Below, piece by piece: positions 13,901 to 28,900 of a stretch of 64,000 nucleotides of DNA (position 1 is the stretch's first letter; each line of letters begins with the position of its first letter). A model generated the notes under the pieces. That model ran no database searches, was not told where the DNA came from, and was given only the letters and a program-made list of their open reading frames with translations. The stretch comes from Phallusia mammillata (Eukaryota > Chordata > Ascidiacea > Phlebobranchia > Ascidiidae): positions 159,194-223,193 of the forward strand of contig QLIY01000063.1 of NCBI GenBank assembly GCA_003260075.1, written 5' to 3'. A program made the position numbers and the translations under genes.

Positions 13901-16900
13901 TACAATAGTTTGCAACTAAAATTGTTATTGTTTAGATTTAAGGATCGTCCTTGTAATGATTCCAAGAAAGAAATAGGCAAAATAATTCAACAAGCAATCA
14001 AAAGAAGGGATCAAGCAATATTAACAAGGAGTGACATGAATATCGGTCATCTGTCTTCTGATGAGAAACCCGTTCAACAGAAAGATAACCCTAATGTCCA
14101 AAAGTGCAACATCACTGGTTTGTGAAGCAGTTTAAATTTGACCACTCAGAGGCCAAGGATGATAGGAGTGAAATTGAAATGTACCTAAGGTCCCCTGTTA
14201 CAGATACTGAAGAAAATTTTGGATGCTAAATCAATTAAATTTTCTAGCATTGTTTTATTTGGCAAAGTGTTTTGTAAGTTTTGTAAAGTACTGTTGCTTG
14301 TGGGCAATTGTTTTCTGTTGCTGGAAATATTTAGTCTCCTTTAAGAAAATGCTTGACAAAATGTTAACAAACTGATTGTCATCAAGCACAATGTACCCCC
14401 CCCCCGTTACAGATACTGAAGAAAATTTTGGATGCTAAATCAATTAAATTTTCCAGCATTGTGTAATTTGGCAAAGTGTTTTGTAAGCTTGTCATCAAGT
14501 TCTGTTGCTTGTGGGCAATTGTTTTCTGTTGCTGGAAATATTTTGTCTCCTTTAAGAAATTGCTTGACAAAATGTTAACAAACTGATTGTCATCAAGCAC
14601 AATGTGTAAAATAACTAAATGTACTTAAGACCCATATGTGTTCAAAGAATGTAATTTGGGACATTTACTGTGAAATGTTAATTTAAACTAGTTTAGTTTT
14701 TGTGTACGCAATAACTTATTTTCATTTTAAGTATTACAGTGATAATGATATAAACTATGATGGATTCTATTGCAAAATTATCAGGTATCGGATCGCATTA
14801 CTTTGGTCCAAAATATAGGGTACTGGTATCAGATTTGAATATGGGTATCGGGCCAACCCTACTCTCGAGCATTTACAATTACAACTATTATAGTTTCAGC
14901 TAATCAAAATTATGTAAGTGTAATAAACTTCTCAACACAAAAGTCAAACCCACCTGGAACCAATCGATGGTGCAGCAGTTAATTAGTGAAGGAAACATAC
15001 GGAGTCGGTTACGAAGAGAATCACCAATGGGACTCATAGCAAGGCAAACATGCAAATTGCTTTTCACACGTTCGATGAAGAAATTGTACATTGCCATCGG
15101 AGTCGACTCGATTTTCTTGCCTTCCTGACGCGCGACAGCCTGCGGATTTTTTTCACATGTTTGTGGTTTTTACATTTTAATTACAGGTTACGAATTGGCC
15201 CGAGAAGCCCGGCCGAATTACAAGCTATGGATCCGCATGTTATTGTTTCCATTCTCTTTCTCAATTTGCGATACTCAAATTAAGCATTTAAGCGCAGTAG
15301 AGCTAATCCAACAACGTCCATCAAATGGAAAATTTAACTAAACTCTTTACTCCAGCTTGTCTAAGATTGTCATCTAATCACTAGGGATTAGCCGAAACGA
15401 GCCAGAACCCGATTATTCGGTACCGAGCATCGCTGTTTTTGATGCTCGACCGAGCAGTTGCACAAACTGAGCCGAGCATTAAAGTTACATAATTCATGCC
15501 CTGCTAACATACGAAACCAGTGTTCAAATGGGTATCCAAGAACAATACAGAGTGTTTTTATTTAATTGCACCAGATAGTGAAAAAAACGCTGGTGACGTT
15601 AGGGGCCTCGGAAAGCTACAGAACTAGCGTGGAATTGGGAATGTTTATGACGTCACGACCGAACATTAACTTGAGATGCTCGATGTTCGACCAAACAGAA
15701 CATTTGCAGTTTTGGCCCACTCCTGCTAATCACCTGCATTTTTTCAATGAGTTCGGCCTTTTCATCGGCTGGGAAGATATTGGGAATGTCAGCTGTGTTG
15801 AGGATCATGTTGATGTCTTCCACAAACGCCTCCTCCTTGATCTGCTGATCACTGAAGAGGAAAACAGTCTGCGTCCCGTCTGCTCCTGCCTTTTTCATCA
15901 TGTTCTTGATGTCGTCTCGCCAATCAGCGAATGCGTAAGTTCTGAAAAGAAAAAGAAAGGTTTGTTTGAAGAGCAAATCAGTGAGTCTTAAATCAGTCAA
16001 CTGTTGCTAAAGGAGATTTGTTTTTTCGCCCGATATGGCATAGTTGTTTGTTTGTCGTTTGTTTCATTTTTATCCACGGTGAACGGACAACGTATGAATG
16101 GGATATGTTCACAATGTTTTTTTCGATTTAAAGCAACTTCAATTTAGTTTTTTCCTAACAGGTTTGGACTGGAGCAATGCCCACAAACCTTGTGGGACCA
16201 CTCGGTCTTCTTGACTATCATTTTTTTTTCAAAAAACGGACCTGACGCTAACGAAATGTAGCACTGTTTTACTACATAGAGAGTTGAGTTGTACTCGACA
16301 ATTTTGCCGGGCCAGAACATGGGCAAAACCGTAACCGCCAAGTGTTTAAAATTAAAAACGAGTCCAATTATGACGTCATTTATCTGCTGGCAAAGAATCA
16401 CATGTCATAACCGAACTCGATGTCAGAAACCAGTCCCCAATTGGGCGGAAAAACCGCCACTCTGAAACTCAGTAACCAATTATTTTTGGTAAAACATTAT
16501 TCTAGCCTCTGTATGTTTTTATGTTCTGCTACTTTTTGTTACCCAATCGAAACTTTCCTACCTGGTCAGTTCGATCTGATAAATGTCGTAGTCGGTCATG
16601 AACGCAGCCATGCGTGTCGCGCTCTTTCTCCCACTTCCTCCGATGCCGATGAGAAGCACGTGACCATTGTCTTGCTTGAGTACTCGCGAAACACGTGACA
16701 CATGTTCGATGGCGAACTTGAACATGACGAGTGACATCGGGGCTTTGGAAATCTACAAATGGGTTAAATACAATTAGCCTAATCAAAGAGATACAAAGCA
16801 GTCTAATAAATTTTGTCCGTTACTACTGATTATGACTTTTTTTCTACACAAATATGCCCGTAAAACACAAGATTACTAGTCAATTTGCTTTATCCATCAG

Positions 16901-19900
16901 CTTTTCTTATACTTTTGTTCAACCGCTTGACAGCAAAATTACTTCGTAAAGGCAAAAAATAATTTGTGGCTTAGCCTACCTGGTTAAATTCGTCCAGGTA
17001 ATGTTCCATCACTTGAGTCAGTTGCGAAAAGTCTTGAATTTCGTCGTAAATACGCGGATTCGCATCGGGATTGATAAAATCGCCGAAAAACAAATTACGC
17101 ACATCGTCGTCCTGAAAAATCAAACCGAGTGAAGTGGTTGTGTTTCTTTGTGCCAATAAACGTAGCCTACCGAGGTTAGTAAAATAGTTGGATTTTCTCA
17201 TTGTAACAAATTTTGCCCGACACCAAATAAAGAAGAATTGGTCTTGATCACACGTTTTGATACAGCTATGTATAGTTAGGCTACGTGTTATTAATCAAAC
17301 ACACACACAGCCAATATTAACCACTTGTTCTATGCTTGTGCCGTAGCATCGTTTTTTAACACGTTGCACAGCATAATGAATGGTGTTTTGGGAATTAAAA
17401 TCAGACAAAATGATTTGGCAAAACAGAACGAATAAAATCACTTTTACAGAAAGCAGCAAAAGATACATTATAAATACGTAAAACCACGTGATTTCTTTTT
17501 ACCTGTAGACTTTTCGACTTGAAAAGATGACTCAGAACTTTGTCCAGATTCTGTTTGAAGTAGTTCGAGCAACATTCTTTCACTATGTGGAAAAAAGTTT
17601 GGCGATCCTGGTCGTCTATCAAACGGTCGTAAAAAACTCTAAAGGAAAAAAATGAGTTGGTACAACCTCGAGTGCAATCGAGTTCGAAATACTTTTAACT
17701 CGCCGAGTGTTTTTGAAAAACCCCCCCCCCGTGCACCCACAGACGGATGAATTTGTCTGACTCGGCAAGGTTGGTTGCGGGCACAAGAAGAACTCCGCGA
17801 ATAACTCGGGCAAAATCACGAAGATTGAATACGTAATGTGACTTGGTGCCCCCCCCCCAGTTAGGCTACGTGTTATTAATCAAACACACACACAGCCAAT
17901 ATTAACTACTTGTTCTATGCTTGTGCCGTAGCATCGTTTTTTTAACACGTTGCACAGCATAAGGAATGGTGTTTTGGGAATTAAAACCCCCCCCCCCAGA
18001 ACAATCGCTGGTCTGTCCACGGAACAAGATTTTTTATAGCTTCGTTGTTACGCTTTGTAACTGAACAAATATTCGTATTGCAATGTGTCCAGAAGAGCAA
18101 TAAAAGCATCTTGTTTTTAATTACCGAATGGTCTATATAAAGTATCAGTTCTTTGCTTCCTTTGAAATACTAACAAGTACCATCCAAGTAGCCCACCTTT
18201 TTCGGGTAAATCAAAGCGGCAAGATACATTTGTTCAATCAAAATTAGAAAATCAATCAAATAAGTTCGTAAATGCTGTTTCAACACATAGCAGATAATAA
18301 GGAAATAGAACAAAGCACCACTGATTTACCTGTAACCCCCCCCCCTGGATATACTAATTTTGTTCAGATATCCAAACGAGAAAGTTCGTGAAATCAAAGT
18401 CACTATATATCGTACATATTACAAAACAGCACAGAGCAGCACCGGTTACCTGTACACTTCGTGCACCCACAGACGGATGAATTTGTCTGACTCGGCAAGG
18501 TTGGTTGCAGGTACAAGAAGAACTCCGCGAATAACTCGGGCAAAATCACGAAGATTGAACACGTAATGTGACTTGGTAGGCGTGGGAAGAAAACTTTCCA
18601 TTGCTCCTTTGTAGACACCCATTGTTGCTTGGATCATAATTTTCCCTGAAAAATACGGGCAGAATATAAGCAAGACGAAATTTTAATGGTTTTAAATTTA
18701 ATGTTTATCGCCAGGGTATAGGCCTAACGGAAAACTGATCATTATATAATTTGGCAAACGCGCAATAAATCAGCAAAACCACGCTCGCCTCGAAAGTATA
18801 GTTACCAACTTATAAGTTTTATCATTCATGCGCTATACCTTTGTTAGCCAACGTGCAGGGCTATTTTCTTTAATAAAAAATCTATCGCAGATTACATGCT
18901 TCATATTTCAACACTGCGAAAACCACGTCTGGGCAACCTCTGCTAATTTACAAATTTGACACTAACCTAGTCGGAGGATTGATGCATCGTATCCATTGCC
19001 GAAATGCCAGTCACTAATCGATGTGAAAATCTTCGTAGTAGTCTCGTCCGAGAAAGTGTCGATTGAAATAATATTGAGGTGGCGCGACATACGATCCGTT
19101 ATTGTGTTTCGACCGCCCCCTGGTGGACCCATGGCACTGTAACACAAATTGCAGCGAATTTGTTATTTCCAACTGAGTTTTAAATCAATGCTTAATAGTA
19201 AAGGTACTTTGGAGTCTCGTTTACGTGGGGATATGGTGCAGTTTTATATGGAAAGCTTTTGTGAAGATAATCAACTCACGCGATGAAAAGAACGTCCGTG
19301 AGGGTAATTCGTGATGAGTCTTTCTTGTCATACATGAAACCGTGATCGAGCCATGTGCGCAGCAACTCGATGGGCGGTTGTGCCCCGTAGACCTTAACAC
19401 AACAATAAATAGTTCAAAGCTGAAAATATTAGCATCCGATATGCTTTGATATTCGTATTTTGTTAGTAGCACCATCATAAGACAAAAGAAAACAAATGGC
19501 CTTTGAAATGTTGCATAACACAAATGCATCTCTTCAGCAGCAAAGGACTAACATCTCCAACAGTGCTATATGTAGCCTACAATACAGCTAATAGTAATTA
19601 CAAACCTCTTTTGCTGGCATATTCAGGTCGTCAACAAACACAATTCCTTTCTTGCCAACGGGAGGTCCAAACAGCCCTTTGCGCCGCCTGTCAAGTTTCG
19701 ACATGATGATGTCTTGGGTCTGGTTGGCCGAAGTACGTGCAGAGAAGTTGATTGTGTTCGCCATGAAACTCTCTTTAGGCAGATGCATCAGGTAGTCGTT
19801 TGTGATAGCTGACTTACCGGTACCTGAAAAAAGGTGGTAAAGTTTAGTTCAAGTTCTTTTAAACACAATGAGCTCAATTTACAAGTTTATTTTTCAGACT

Positions 19901-22900
19901 GCCAAGCAAAAAAAAATACAACAACTTGTTACAAATACACGAAAAACTGTAATTCAAAAGCTTAAAAAGTGCCAAAAAGGTAAAATCTATGGCCAGGAAT
20001 TTGTGAAATTTCAAATACAGCATACTATTGTACATACGCTTACCTGTGGGTCCCACAAAGAGGGCCGATACATTGCTGGCAACAAACGTGTCAAGGAAGA
20101 AGTTTTGCTGAGCAGTGTTCATAGTTTGCACAATGATCTCACTGATCTGTCAATGCAAAATAAATTGCAATGTATCCACATTTTATCCACAATGTTTTAA
20201 CAAATGTACTGTTAATTCAATTATTAAGTGCAACGTACCTTAGATCCAGGAGCTATAGTCATCTTTGATTTGTCCAAGTAGTCAACCCAATTTGACCAGT
20301 TGCCACTGGATTGTTTGTGAAAGAAGTAATCGTAAACCAAGCCTAAAAATAAACAGAAATTCCGTAAAAAAATAAACAGAAATCGAGCAGAGTAAATTTG
20401 TTTGTTTCTTTCCAACGAAGGAATACACAAAAGTGCCACGGTGTTCACTTGCAATTCAAAAATATATAAGGAGCCCCCCCCCCAAGTAATCGTAAACCAA
20501 GCCTAAAAATAAACAGAAATTCCGTAAAAAATAAACAGAAATCGAGCAGAGTAAATTTGTTCGTTTCTTTCCAACGAAGGAATACACAAAAGTACCACGG
20601 TGTTCACTTGCAATTCAATATATACTTGAAATTCAAAAATATATAAGGATATGTACTATTGTTGATTTTTAAGACATACAACTGCCTATAAAAAATCGAC
20701 CTCGATTATTGACAATCACCTCGCTCAGGAAATACGTTGCTCTTGGTCAACTTGGAAGTCTTGGGTTTTGGATTTTCGGCATCAGTTCCGCTGATCAGGG
20801 TGCGAAGGTACTGATCGAATTTTGGCCGACTGTCCCCACCCCCCCCCCTTCGGCATCAGTTCCGCTGATCAGGGTGCGAAGGTACTGATCGAATTTCGGT
20901 CGACTATCTCCGCTGATGGTGCCACCTATCGACCAAACCAACGAAAATAGGAAGATTCCTTGCAGCCAGAAAAATATCTATTTGAAACAAAATTAATTAG
21001 GACAATCAACGAATCTTGGACTATGGAGAAAAAATTACCCACACAATGTGGTATATTGATGCTTTTCAAACAGTTAAAATAGTTGGAACGCCATTTTTAC
21101 ACTTTTTATTTCAACCTAAACGACATCAAAACAATAGGACGTCGAATGTCGGTTGCTTTAAAGTAAACTGCTGTAGAGCAATAATTGGTAATATATACTA
21201 CATAGGCCTAACAGTTTGAGAGGGGACAGTAAAGTATTGAATTATAGTAAGTACTTGGCACCTGTTGGTTGCTGAGTTGATCCTTTCCTTCTTGTCCAGA
21301 CTCACCAATTTCAGTAAGCAGACTGTCAAATAATCTGAGGAAAGTAGCGACGAGATGCATTGGGGAACTTTTCATCTGTAAACAGAAATGGTGGCGTGAA
21401 AAATGTTTAGGTCCGTAACCGTTTATAATTCTGGTTTACTGCCGATGAAACCAGAAATTGGTCTAGCGAAAAAAGCTCCAAATTGCTCATGTCTCTTTCA
21501 AAGCAAATAAATATTGCTTAAGTACAGATTTCTGAACTTTGCAGCACATAAGCAAATGTGTCAAAAGTCAAAGTTTTAAACTACGCTAATCAAACTGTTA
21601 TCCTACATTTACCAATCGTAAACAAAAGTGTTTTGTGTAAATTTAACCCGGTATACTGCAGAGTTGTAAGTCGGGCCTGGCTTTTCGGGCTTGATTCTGA
21701 CCTGACTTTCCACTTTATGTCATTAGTTTTTGAATAAATTTAAAGTAGCTAGTTGCTGGTTCTGACCTAATGTCAAACGCCCCTAAAACGCCTTGTTCAA
21801 GACCAATTGCCTATTATTGTCTATTGTGTTTGTTATGTTGATAATTGTTTTTGTTATCTTGCCTTAATGTATAGGCCGCTCAACAAACTTTCGGGCCTAA
21901 ACGGGCTTCTCAAAAACGATTCGGGTTCGTGCCGGGTTTCGGGCTCCAATTTCAGGCCCGTTTACAACTCTGCGGTACTGTCAGGCATAAAATACATATC
22001 GCCAGAAAACTTCACAAGGTTTACACTTATAGACCACAATCGAAAAACACGATGTTGCTGTTATTGCACTCACAATATATTTGCACTCGTGGCGAATATA
22101 TTCCAGGCACGGGTCGATCAGCCACTCGAACATGTCCTCGATCATCTGCTTGTGATCTTCCTCTAGTGTGGCCGGAACCGTTTTCATGTATGAGGTCTGA
22201 AAACGAGCCAGAACAACATTAAGTCTTGTAATAGTTTAAAAAAACACTTTTACTGACCTTGAATGGCCTCCACCCCAGCTGATGTGGTTCAAGATAGATC
22301 ATACCACATCTTGAAACTGTAGCGGGAGAGGCTTGCTCCAAATCAGCCGGTTCAAATATCAAGTTCATCTGCGTATAATGCAATGGTCAGCTTAAACGTG
22401 GGCCTTGCCAGAGCAGTATATGCATTGGTCCTCATGGCAGAAGATGGCGCTTATAATGAAACTTATGGGTTGTTTTTTTAATAACAGACACACCTTTGCA
22501 CTCATTTGGATGATTTCTCCCGACATCAGACAAAGTTTCTTGTTGTCATCCAGTACAGTGTTCATGTTTTCAATCCACACAGCGTCAACCGGGCCGTCAA
22601 ACAAAAGCCATTTCCTGCACAGCGAAAAAGCATGTTATACGCAACTAATCAAATTTGCACTTACACAACACACCTAGTAAAATCATAGTTAATGTCTATG
22701 TCTATAACAGGACAGTTCAAATTAAAATTTTAAGTCGTGTAAATGCTGTACCGGTTATCGCTGGTGGACGATGCCTGTTCTCTGTACAATATGGGAAGCA
22801 CGCCGTCCGTCCACTCATGGGATATTGGATCAAAACAGCCGTACAACTGACTCATTGTGATCGACTTGGGGTTGATGACTTTGTAGTCAACAGCGAATTC

Positions 22901-25900
22901 TTCCATAAGGCCAGCGTGGTTGAGGTCGGACAGAGCACCAGCAAGTACCTAAATTGACAAAGAGGCGTTTACTGAGCTGCGCCATATTTGGACGGACAAT
23001 CCCTAAATTCGTGATGCTAACAGTAAGCCCGCCTTCGACAAGCTGTCTCATGAAAATCCCGTTGGATCATTTTATATTTGAAATTTGCTTTTTAGTGACT
23101 TTAGTGTAGTTCAACATGTTTCTTGCTTAGAGAAACACAAGGCTCAGACGGGCTTGATTGGTTGACATGCGTTTCAGAGTTACCTTTATAACGTTACAGC
23201 CTATAGTTGAAATAAATTTAGGGGCCTCAAAAGCAAAAAGCGACATGTTAATATAAACTGATGCGCATGTTAACGGTGCAGTAATGTGTTTTTAACACCC
23301 GATCTACCTTGTATGACATTGTCTTTCCTCCGAGAGGCTCTCCCACTATCATGAAGCCGTGCCGAACCAACATCATTTCATAAACCTTTGATACAAAAAC
23401 AAGTTTAAAGTTGGGTTCAAACCACAGGATAATCCAAATATTGGTTGGTCAATTATCTTTGTACCTGTATAATCTTCTCGATTGACCATTCCACAGGTTG
23501 GAGGTTTAACTTGTTCTGATTTTCCCTTAGAGCTTGTAGGAACACGTCGTAATCCGGAGCTGGAAGGACCACACCCGGAAACAAATCCGAGATAATACCT
23601 ACATAGGAACACCGTTAAGTGATTTTTTTGTCTCAAAGCAAAACTACCCCATAAAATCGTTTTGAAAGTGAAACGTAAATTTAACATAGCTAAGGTAATG
23701 GGATCAGGTCATGCGCTCATGCAGACCAGCGATCACGGCATACCCATTTCTAAATCAAAGTACGACAGGCCCATTACTGAAGGCGTAATTCTGAATCAAG
23801 CCGGCCTCCCAAGCATTTAAATAAGAAAAGGCACAGCCAAGAATAATCTAGCCTGCGATGGGATTCGAACCCACGACAGGGGTCTTTCCGGTACTCTACA
23901 CAGGCACAGTGGCGAACCCACCGTAAGTTGAAGCAAAATCACCATTGCCTGCTAAGTTCAACACACTACCCCCTTTAGGCATGTTGTGTACAACCTGTTC
24001 CTTGCATTGGAACGTACCGTTAAAGAGAGGAACATCTTGAGCCAGAAACTTGGCAAGATTCACGTCCAACAGAGCACGTAACATTAGCACGCTCTCATCT
24101 TGTTCCGGATATTTAAGCTTCAGGTTACCGGCAGCAGTTAACACCGTCTTTACAGCCCGCATCCCTGAAATGACAAATAAATCGTTATGCAAATGTAGGC
24201 TAGTTTGTACTGAATTCGTTATGAAAGAACGGGTGCTCTACCTCTAAAGCAATGTTAACAATAGTAATGCGGTTAAACAGTGCGTTTTGTAACATGTGTG
24301 TAATAGATATAAGTGTCACTGCACGTATTATTTGAAGTGCGATTTACATTAAAGTTGGTACCGTAATCGTAGTGATGTTGTGAGGACAGCTGCTCCGAAC
24401 ACAGTCTGTAAGTTGCGACGATTTTCTGTGCCAAACTCCGGGCGTCCACGAAACCCATGGAGTAAAGTGAAATCTCCCCGATCATACCGTAGTCGGGCAC
24501 CATCATGGCCACAGCACGGAAAAGAACCTACAAGTTAAACATTACAAATATTACACAGCCATCCCACAAGTAAATAGAGACAGCCAAATGTTAGTTTAGT
24601 TCGGTTTTTGACAGTCTGGGTTCGCGGTTTTATAAGCAACACCGACTAACAGGCGTTAAGGTAAATCTCATTACCAGCAAACTTACACTGGTCCATAATT
24701 ATGTTGAATATAGCTCACAGGCCCGTGGAGATTCTTAACTTGGTGAATAGCTTGGCTGCAACGATTTCTTTCATACAGCAAAGTTAACTCTACTTTATCT
24801 ATATCGTATCAACTTAAAGGTTTGTAGGGGGAAAAAAGTTCGGTAACAGCTAGGGAAACAACCGCAGGGGCCACTGTTTAAGTGTTTACTGTGGCAAGGT
24901 ACATAATCTATAGTTCACAAAACTTACCTTCAAGTTATCGGGTAGTTCGGTTCGACCTGCATAACCCGGGTTCATGGTGATGAACACGGCACAAGTCCAG
25001 TTCAGTGAAAGTTCTGATCCCTCAAAAAGAAACGTCTTCAGCTTGGCGACAATTCCATTCTGGATGCAGAGGATTTGCTGAGCCACCACTGATAACACCT
25101 CGATCTGCAAAAATTACACGAATTTAAAAATATTTTTCATGAATATATTGTTTGTTTTTTTACTAAAGTGGGAAAACAAGAATTACACAATTGGGTGAAA
25201 TTAAAAACTAATCAGTTTAATTTTAAAACACGTTTTTAATTGCCAAGAAAGATTAACCTCCTAAAAGTAAACACTTCTGTTCATTAAACAAGTATTGCTC
25301 CCTATTAGAAAGTTTTCTGTTAAAGCAAAGCGAAAGCAATTGATGCAAGGCAAGAATATTTTAAACTTTTCGAGGTTTCGAAATCAAACAGTGCACAACA
25401 AATTCGTTTTCACCTCAATTCGATTGAACTCATCAAAACACGCCCAAGCACCACAAGAGGCAAGTCCCTTGAAAAATTTCCCCATGGCTTTGTAGTCAAG
25501 ACCGTCGGAGCAGTTGAACACCACACACTGTTTGGCGAGTGCCTTGGCCAAATCCTTAGTGGTCTCAGTTTTGCCAGTTCCTGCTGGGCCCTCAGGGGCG
25601 CCACCAAGGTTTAACTTAAGAGCTCCCATAAGAGTTCTACGTGACAAAACAACAATAGATCAATGTACAGTGTTTAGTACAACGAATTGATAGATAGGCG
25701 CAAAACGCATGGGCATTTCAAAAACTTAATCCTGAAGTTAATATTTGTATGCGTTGTATGATAGAAAGCCCCATGGACATAAAAATACGTTTTAAAAAAA
25801 ATATAACGAATACTAATGATGGCATGAGCATTTGTCGAAACGTCTGAACAATGCATGAAGCTTTTTACGCCTGTTTGGGTGGTTATTTTCCTCATTATTT

Positions 25901-28900
25901 TTGTTTGCGGGACCATGAAAAAAAGATTGTCAAACACTTTTATTTTCAAATTATAAATCATTTTCATTCAGCGACTCACCGGTAGCATCTGTCCGTCAGA
26001 GGAGTAATGACGAGTCGATGCGAGTTTCCGAGGTACTCGTACCCGTAATTGTACTCGGTGTTGATCATGTGCACAATAAAGTCCTGACTATCCTGGTAGT
26101 AGCGAAGTTGGCACAACCACTGGAAATCGAGTGGATTGGAAATCCCGGTCTTTACTAACGCGACAATGGTGTCGCGAGCTGAAAATGCCATTGTGTGTAT
26201 TTAGTAAGTCTTACGCACAAATTTAGCTAATCAATGGTCGATCTGGGAATCCCCACTACGAAGCCGACATGTGCAGCATACGAGGCAGGCAGCGGTGCTT
26301 GTGATTCGACTTTCAGCGGGTTCACCCCTGAGCCTGTGCAGCTTAGTTCATAGAGCGTAAACCCCAAAAAGACTCCGGTCGTGGGTACGAGTCCCACCGT
26401 AGGCTAGATTTTTCTAGTCTGTGTCTTGCATATGAGAATTCTTGATAGACCGCCTTGATTCGGCATGGAACCTTCAATGGGCTTGGCGTACAATAATTGT
26501 TTTATGTACAACTATCAATCAAAAAGCAAGTTTTGCGTTTCAAAATGCAACTTTGCATTTAGTAATGGGCTTATTTGTTACACAGTACTAGAACTAGAGT
26601 ACTTGGTACCGATTATCATCGTTTTTTTATGATCGGAGTACGGGTGTGAATAAAAAGTGATGTCCTGTTTTTAATCTAAATTTCCCCGTCTTTGCACAAT
26701 GATGAAAAACGTGTGACACGACAAACGGTCGTTGGTAAGATTTGTCATGCAAGTTAAAAGCTCGGTTATTAATAAGAGACGCTTGAAACGTCGCCAATCT
26801 AAACCGTAATCCTTATCTCACATAATAGTCGCACAATATAGATTGAGACCATAAGGATTTTTTTGGAGATCAACTTACCGTGTACATCGAGTACTGTGAG
26901 TGCACCAAGAGTGATTCGCGCTCCCTTGTCAAGTTTGCCTCGCACTAAATCGACGATGTCGTTAATTTGCGAGTTCAGCTGCTTCAGGTAGTCCTGAAAA
27001 GAAACGTTCAAGTTAGTATTGTCTATACTTTAATTAACCTGTAAAGGCAGGTAAACGAGGTTGCGTGTTGTATATACGACACTACAATATTCAGTAAGGG
27101 TAAATCATATTTGCAACTAATTACAAGAAATGTTTCTTGAAATTAGTGTTTTAAACTGAAAACCTATAAAAAACAATACATTGCACACATAACTTTAAAC
27201 TGGACTTCGCAACCTCCTACTTTTTACACTATTTAACACAACCAAAAACGTAAATTTGTACTGTCTACCTTATTTCACTAACGCCTAACCACTACCCCCC
27301 AGGATTAATAGAATGCTTGCAATAAACTCAAAACATGTCAACTTACCGCTAGCGACCCTTCCTCAATGGCTTCGGTTACTTCGGAGGTCCAATAAGTTTG
27401 CGATACACACAAGACAATTTGCCCGGGCCAGTCCAACACCCACTTTTTGCGGTGGGTCTCGGCATAACCTTTGAACGATTTGAACATAACTTGCTTTATG
27501 CTTGTAATCATGCTGGCTTCCACCTCCAGTAGCCATTTCTCAACCATGCCCTGTTAAATATTTATTTATGAAAGTAAATTAAAATAGATCCTATGTCAAC
27601 ATTTTAAAACTTGTAATGAAAAACAGTTTGGATTAACTAAATTCCTCATTCGGATTTATGGTTAGCAAAAACGTGTTCGGAAATAGTACAGGTTTAAATG
27701 GATATGACCTTGCATATTAGCACTGCAGTGAAATACATTGAATCTACTACATTTACAATTTAGCATCTTCCGGGTTTAATAAAAGCTCCAGTTGCGTGAC
27801 AGAAACTAGTTATTGATTTACTGATAGTACATTCGTTGAAGCATTTAATTTGTTCCACAATAAGTCATGTACTTTTTTTTCGCTTGGTCTTTTTTGGCAA
27901 TAAGTAAGTTTTGATTCTGCAAACCTTGGCTTTGGCCGGATAAATTTTGTGGCCGTATGGAACAGTTTCGCCTTCCCCCCCCCCCCGGTGCTCGACCAAA
28001 CAGAACATTTGCAATTTTGGCACATCCCTACTGATTAGCAAACACTTTGTTGGCAATTTGATAGTTTTGATTCAGCAAACCTTGGCTTTGGCGGGATAAA
28101 TTTTGTGGCCGTATGGAACAGTTTCGCCTTCAGAGCTGATCATTCCGACAATTTCCATTTGCTCAGTGAACTTGAGTTTGTTGATTCCTTCGAAGCATTT
28201 CTTAAGGTGAGGTTGAACTCTCAGTGGATCTTTGGTTTCTGACAGAATCTCCAGCAACTCATCGTTGGCCCCCCCCCCAAAAATCTAAAAAAAGACGTTT
28301 GTGATAAAACCAGATTAGCGCCTTTTCGAATTGGCCGAGGCTTCGTTGTAAAATATAAAATGTAGTTCTTCTTGTAATCACAAGGTTTATTTGAAAGATT
28401 TGTTCAAGCCCCCCCCCCAAAAGACGTTTGTGATAAAAGCAGATTAGCACCTTTTCGAATTGGCCGAGGCTTCTTAGTAAAATATAAAATGTAGTTCTTC
28501 TTGTAATCACAAGGTTTATTTAAAAGATTTGTTCAAACCACCTAACATACAAAGATACCCAAATATATACCCAAAGTGTTGGGTAACTCGGGCACAATGC
28601 ACTAACTGCCGAAAATATTTTAGAGTACAAAAATGATCTATTCTGCTTGAGATAAATGCAAAAAATGTTGTTACCTTGGAAAGAAAAGTCGTTTCTTTTC
28701 CAGGTAATCGTTTAGTCCCTTCTGAATCTGATCGAGAAGATCGTTTGCTTCCTGTAGTCTTCCCAACATGTTGTGTTGAGCTGTTGCCACCAACACTTTA
28801 GGGTCTTTGACCTGCAAATAAATTAGTCATTTCATCAAATTAGTCGGAAAAAAGTACGGTACAAGGATCTAATGTGAAAAGAATCTTCATATTGGAAAAA

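Larger units (their letters stand above)
11366..16752 (-). other. DNAH3: DNAH3 exons: AAA4 module, split by a hAT transposon in an intron
   Basis: Approximate exons: 16563-16752 (Walker [10 protein letters not shown]), 15734-15940 ([20 protein letters not shown]), 14952-15138 ([25 protein letters not shown]), 11645-11750 ([17 protein letters not shown]) and 11366-11548 ([12 protein letters not shown]). The P-loop has Lys-Ser as usual for AAA4. The intron between 14952 and 11750 is about 3.2 kb, almost all of it a decayed hAT element (11819-14861). A 344-bp element of another family abuts the donor of exon 15734-15940. Short exons on both sides still join in frame. Confidence 0.9.

Noticed and set aside
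17731..18580. Apparent second copy of a DNAH3 AAA3 exon, as a further alternative exon
   Set aside because: The copy at 17731-17848 is nearly identical to part of 18449-18645, is cut off at 10-C spacers on both sides and lacks its own splice sites. It is best explained by an unmerged contig or allele, unlike pairs A and B.
26330..26410. tRNA gene
   Set aside because: Acceptor and T arms pair, but no anticodon stem forms and the sequence continues into a SINE body shared with 23740-23925.
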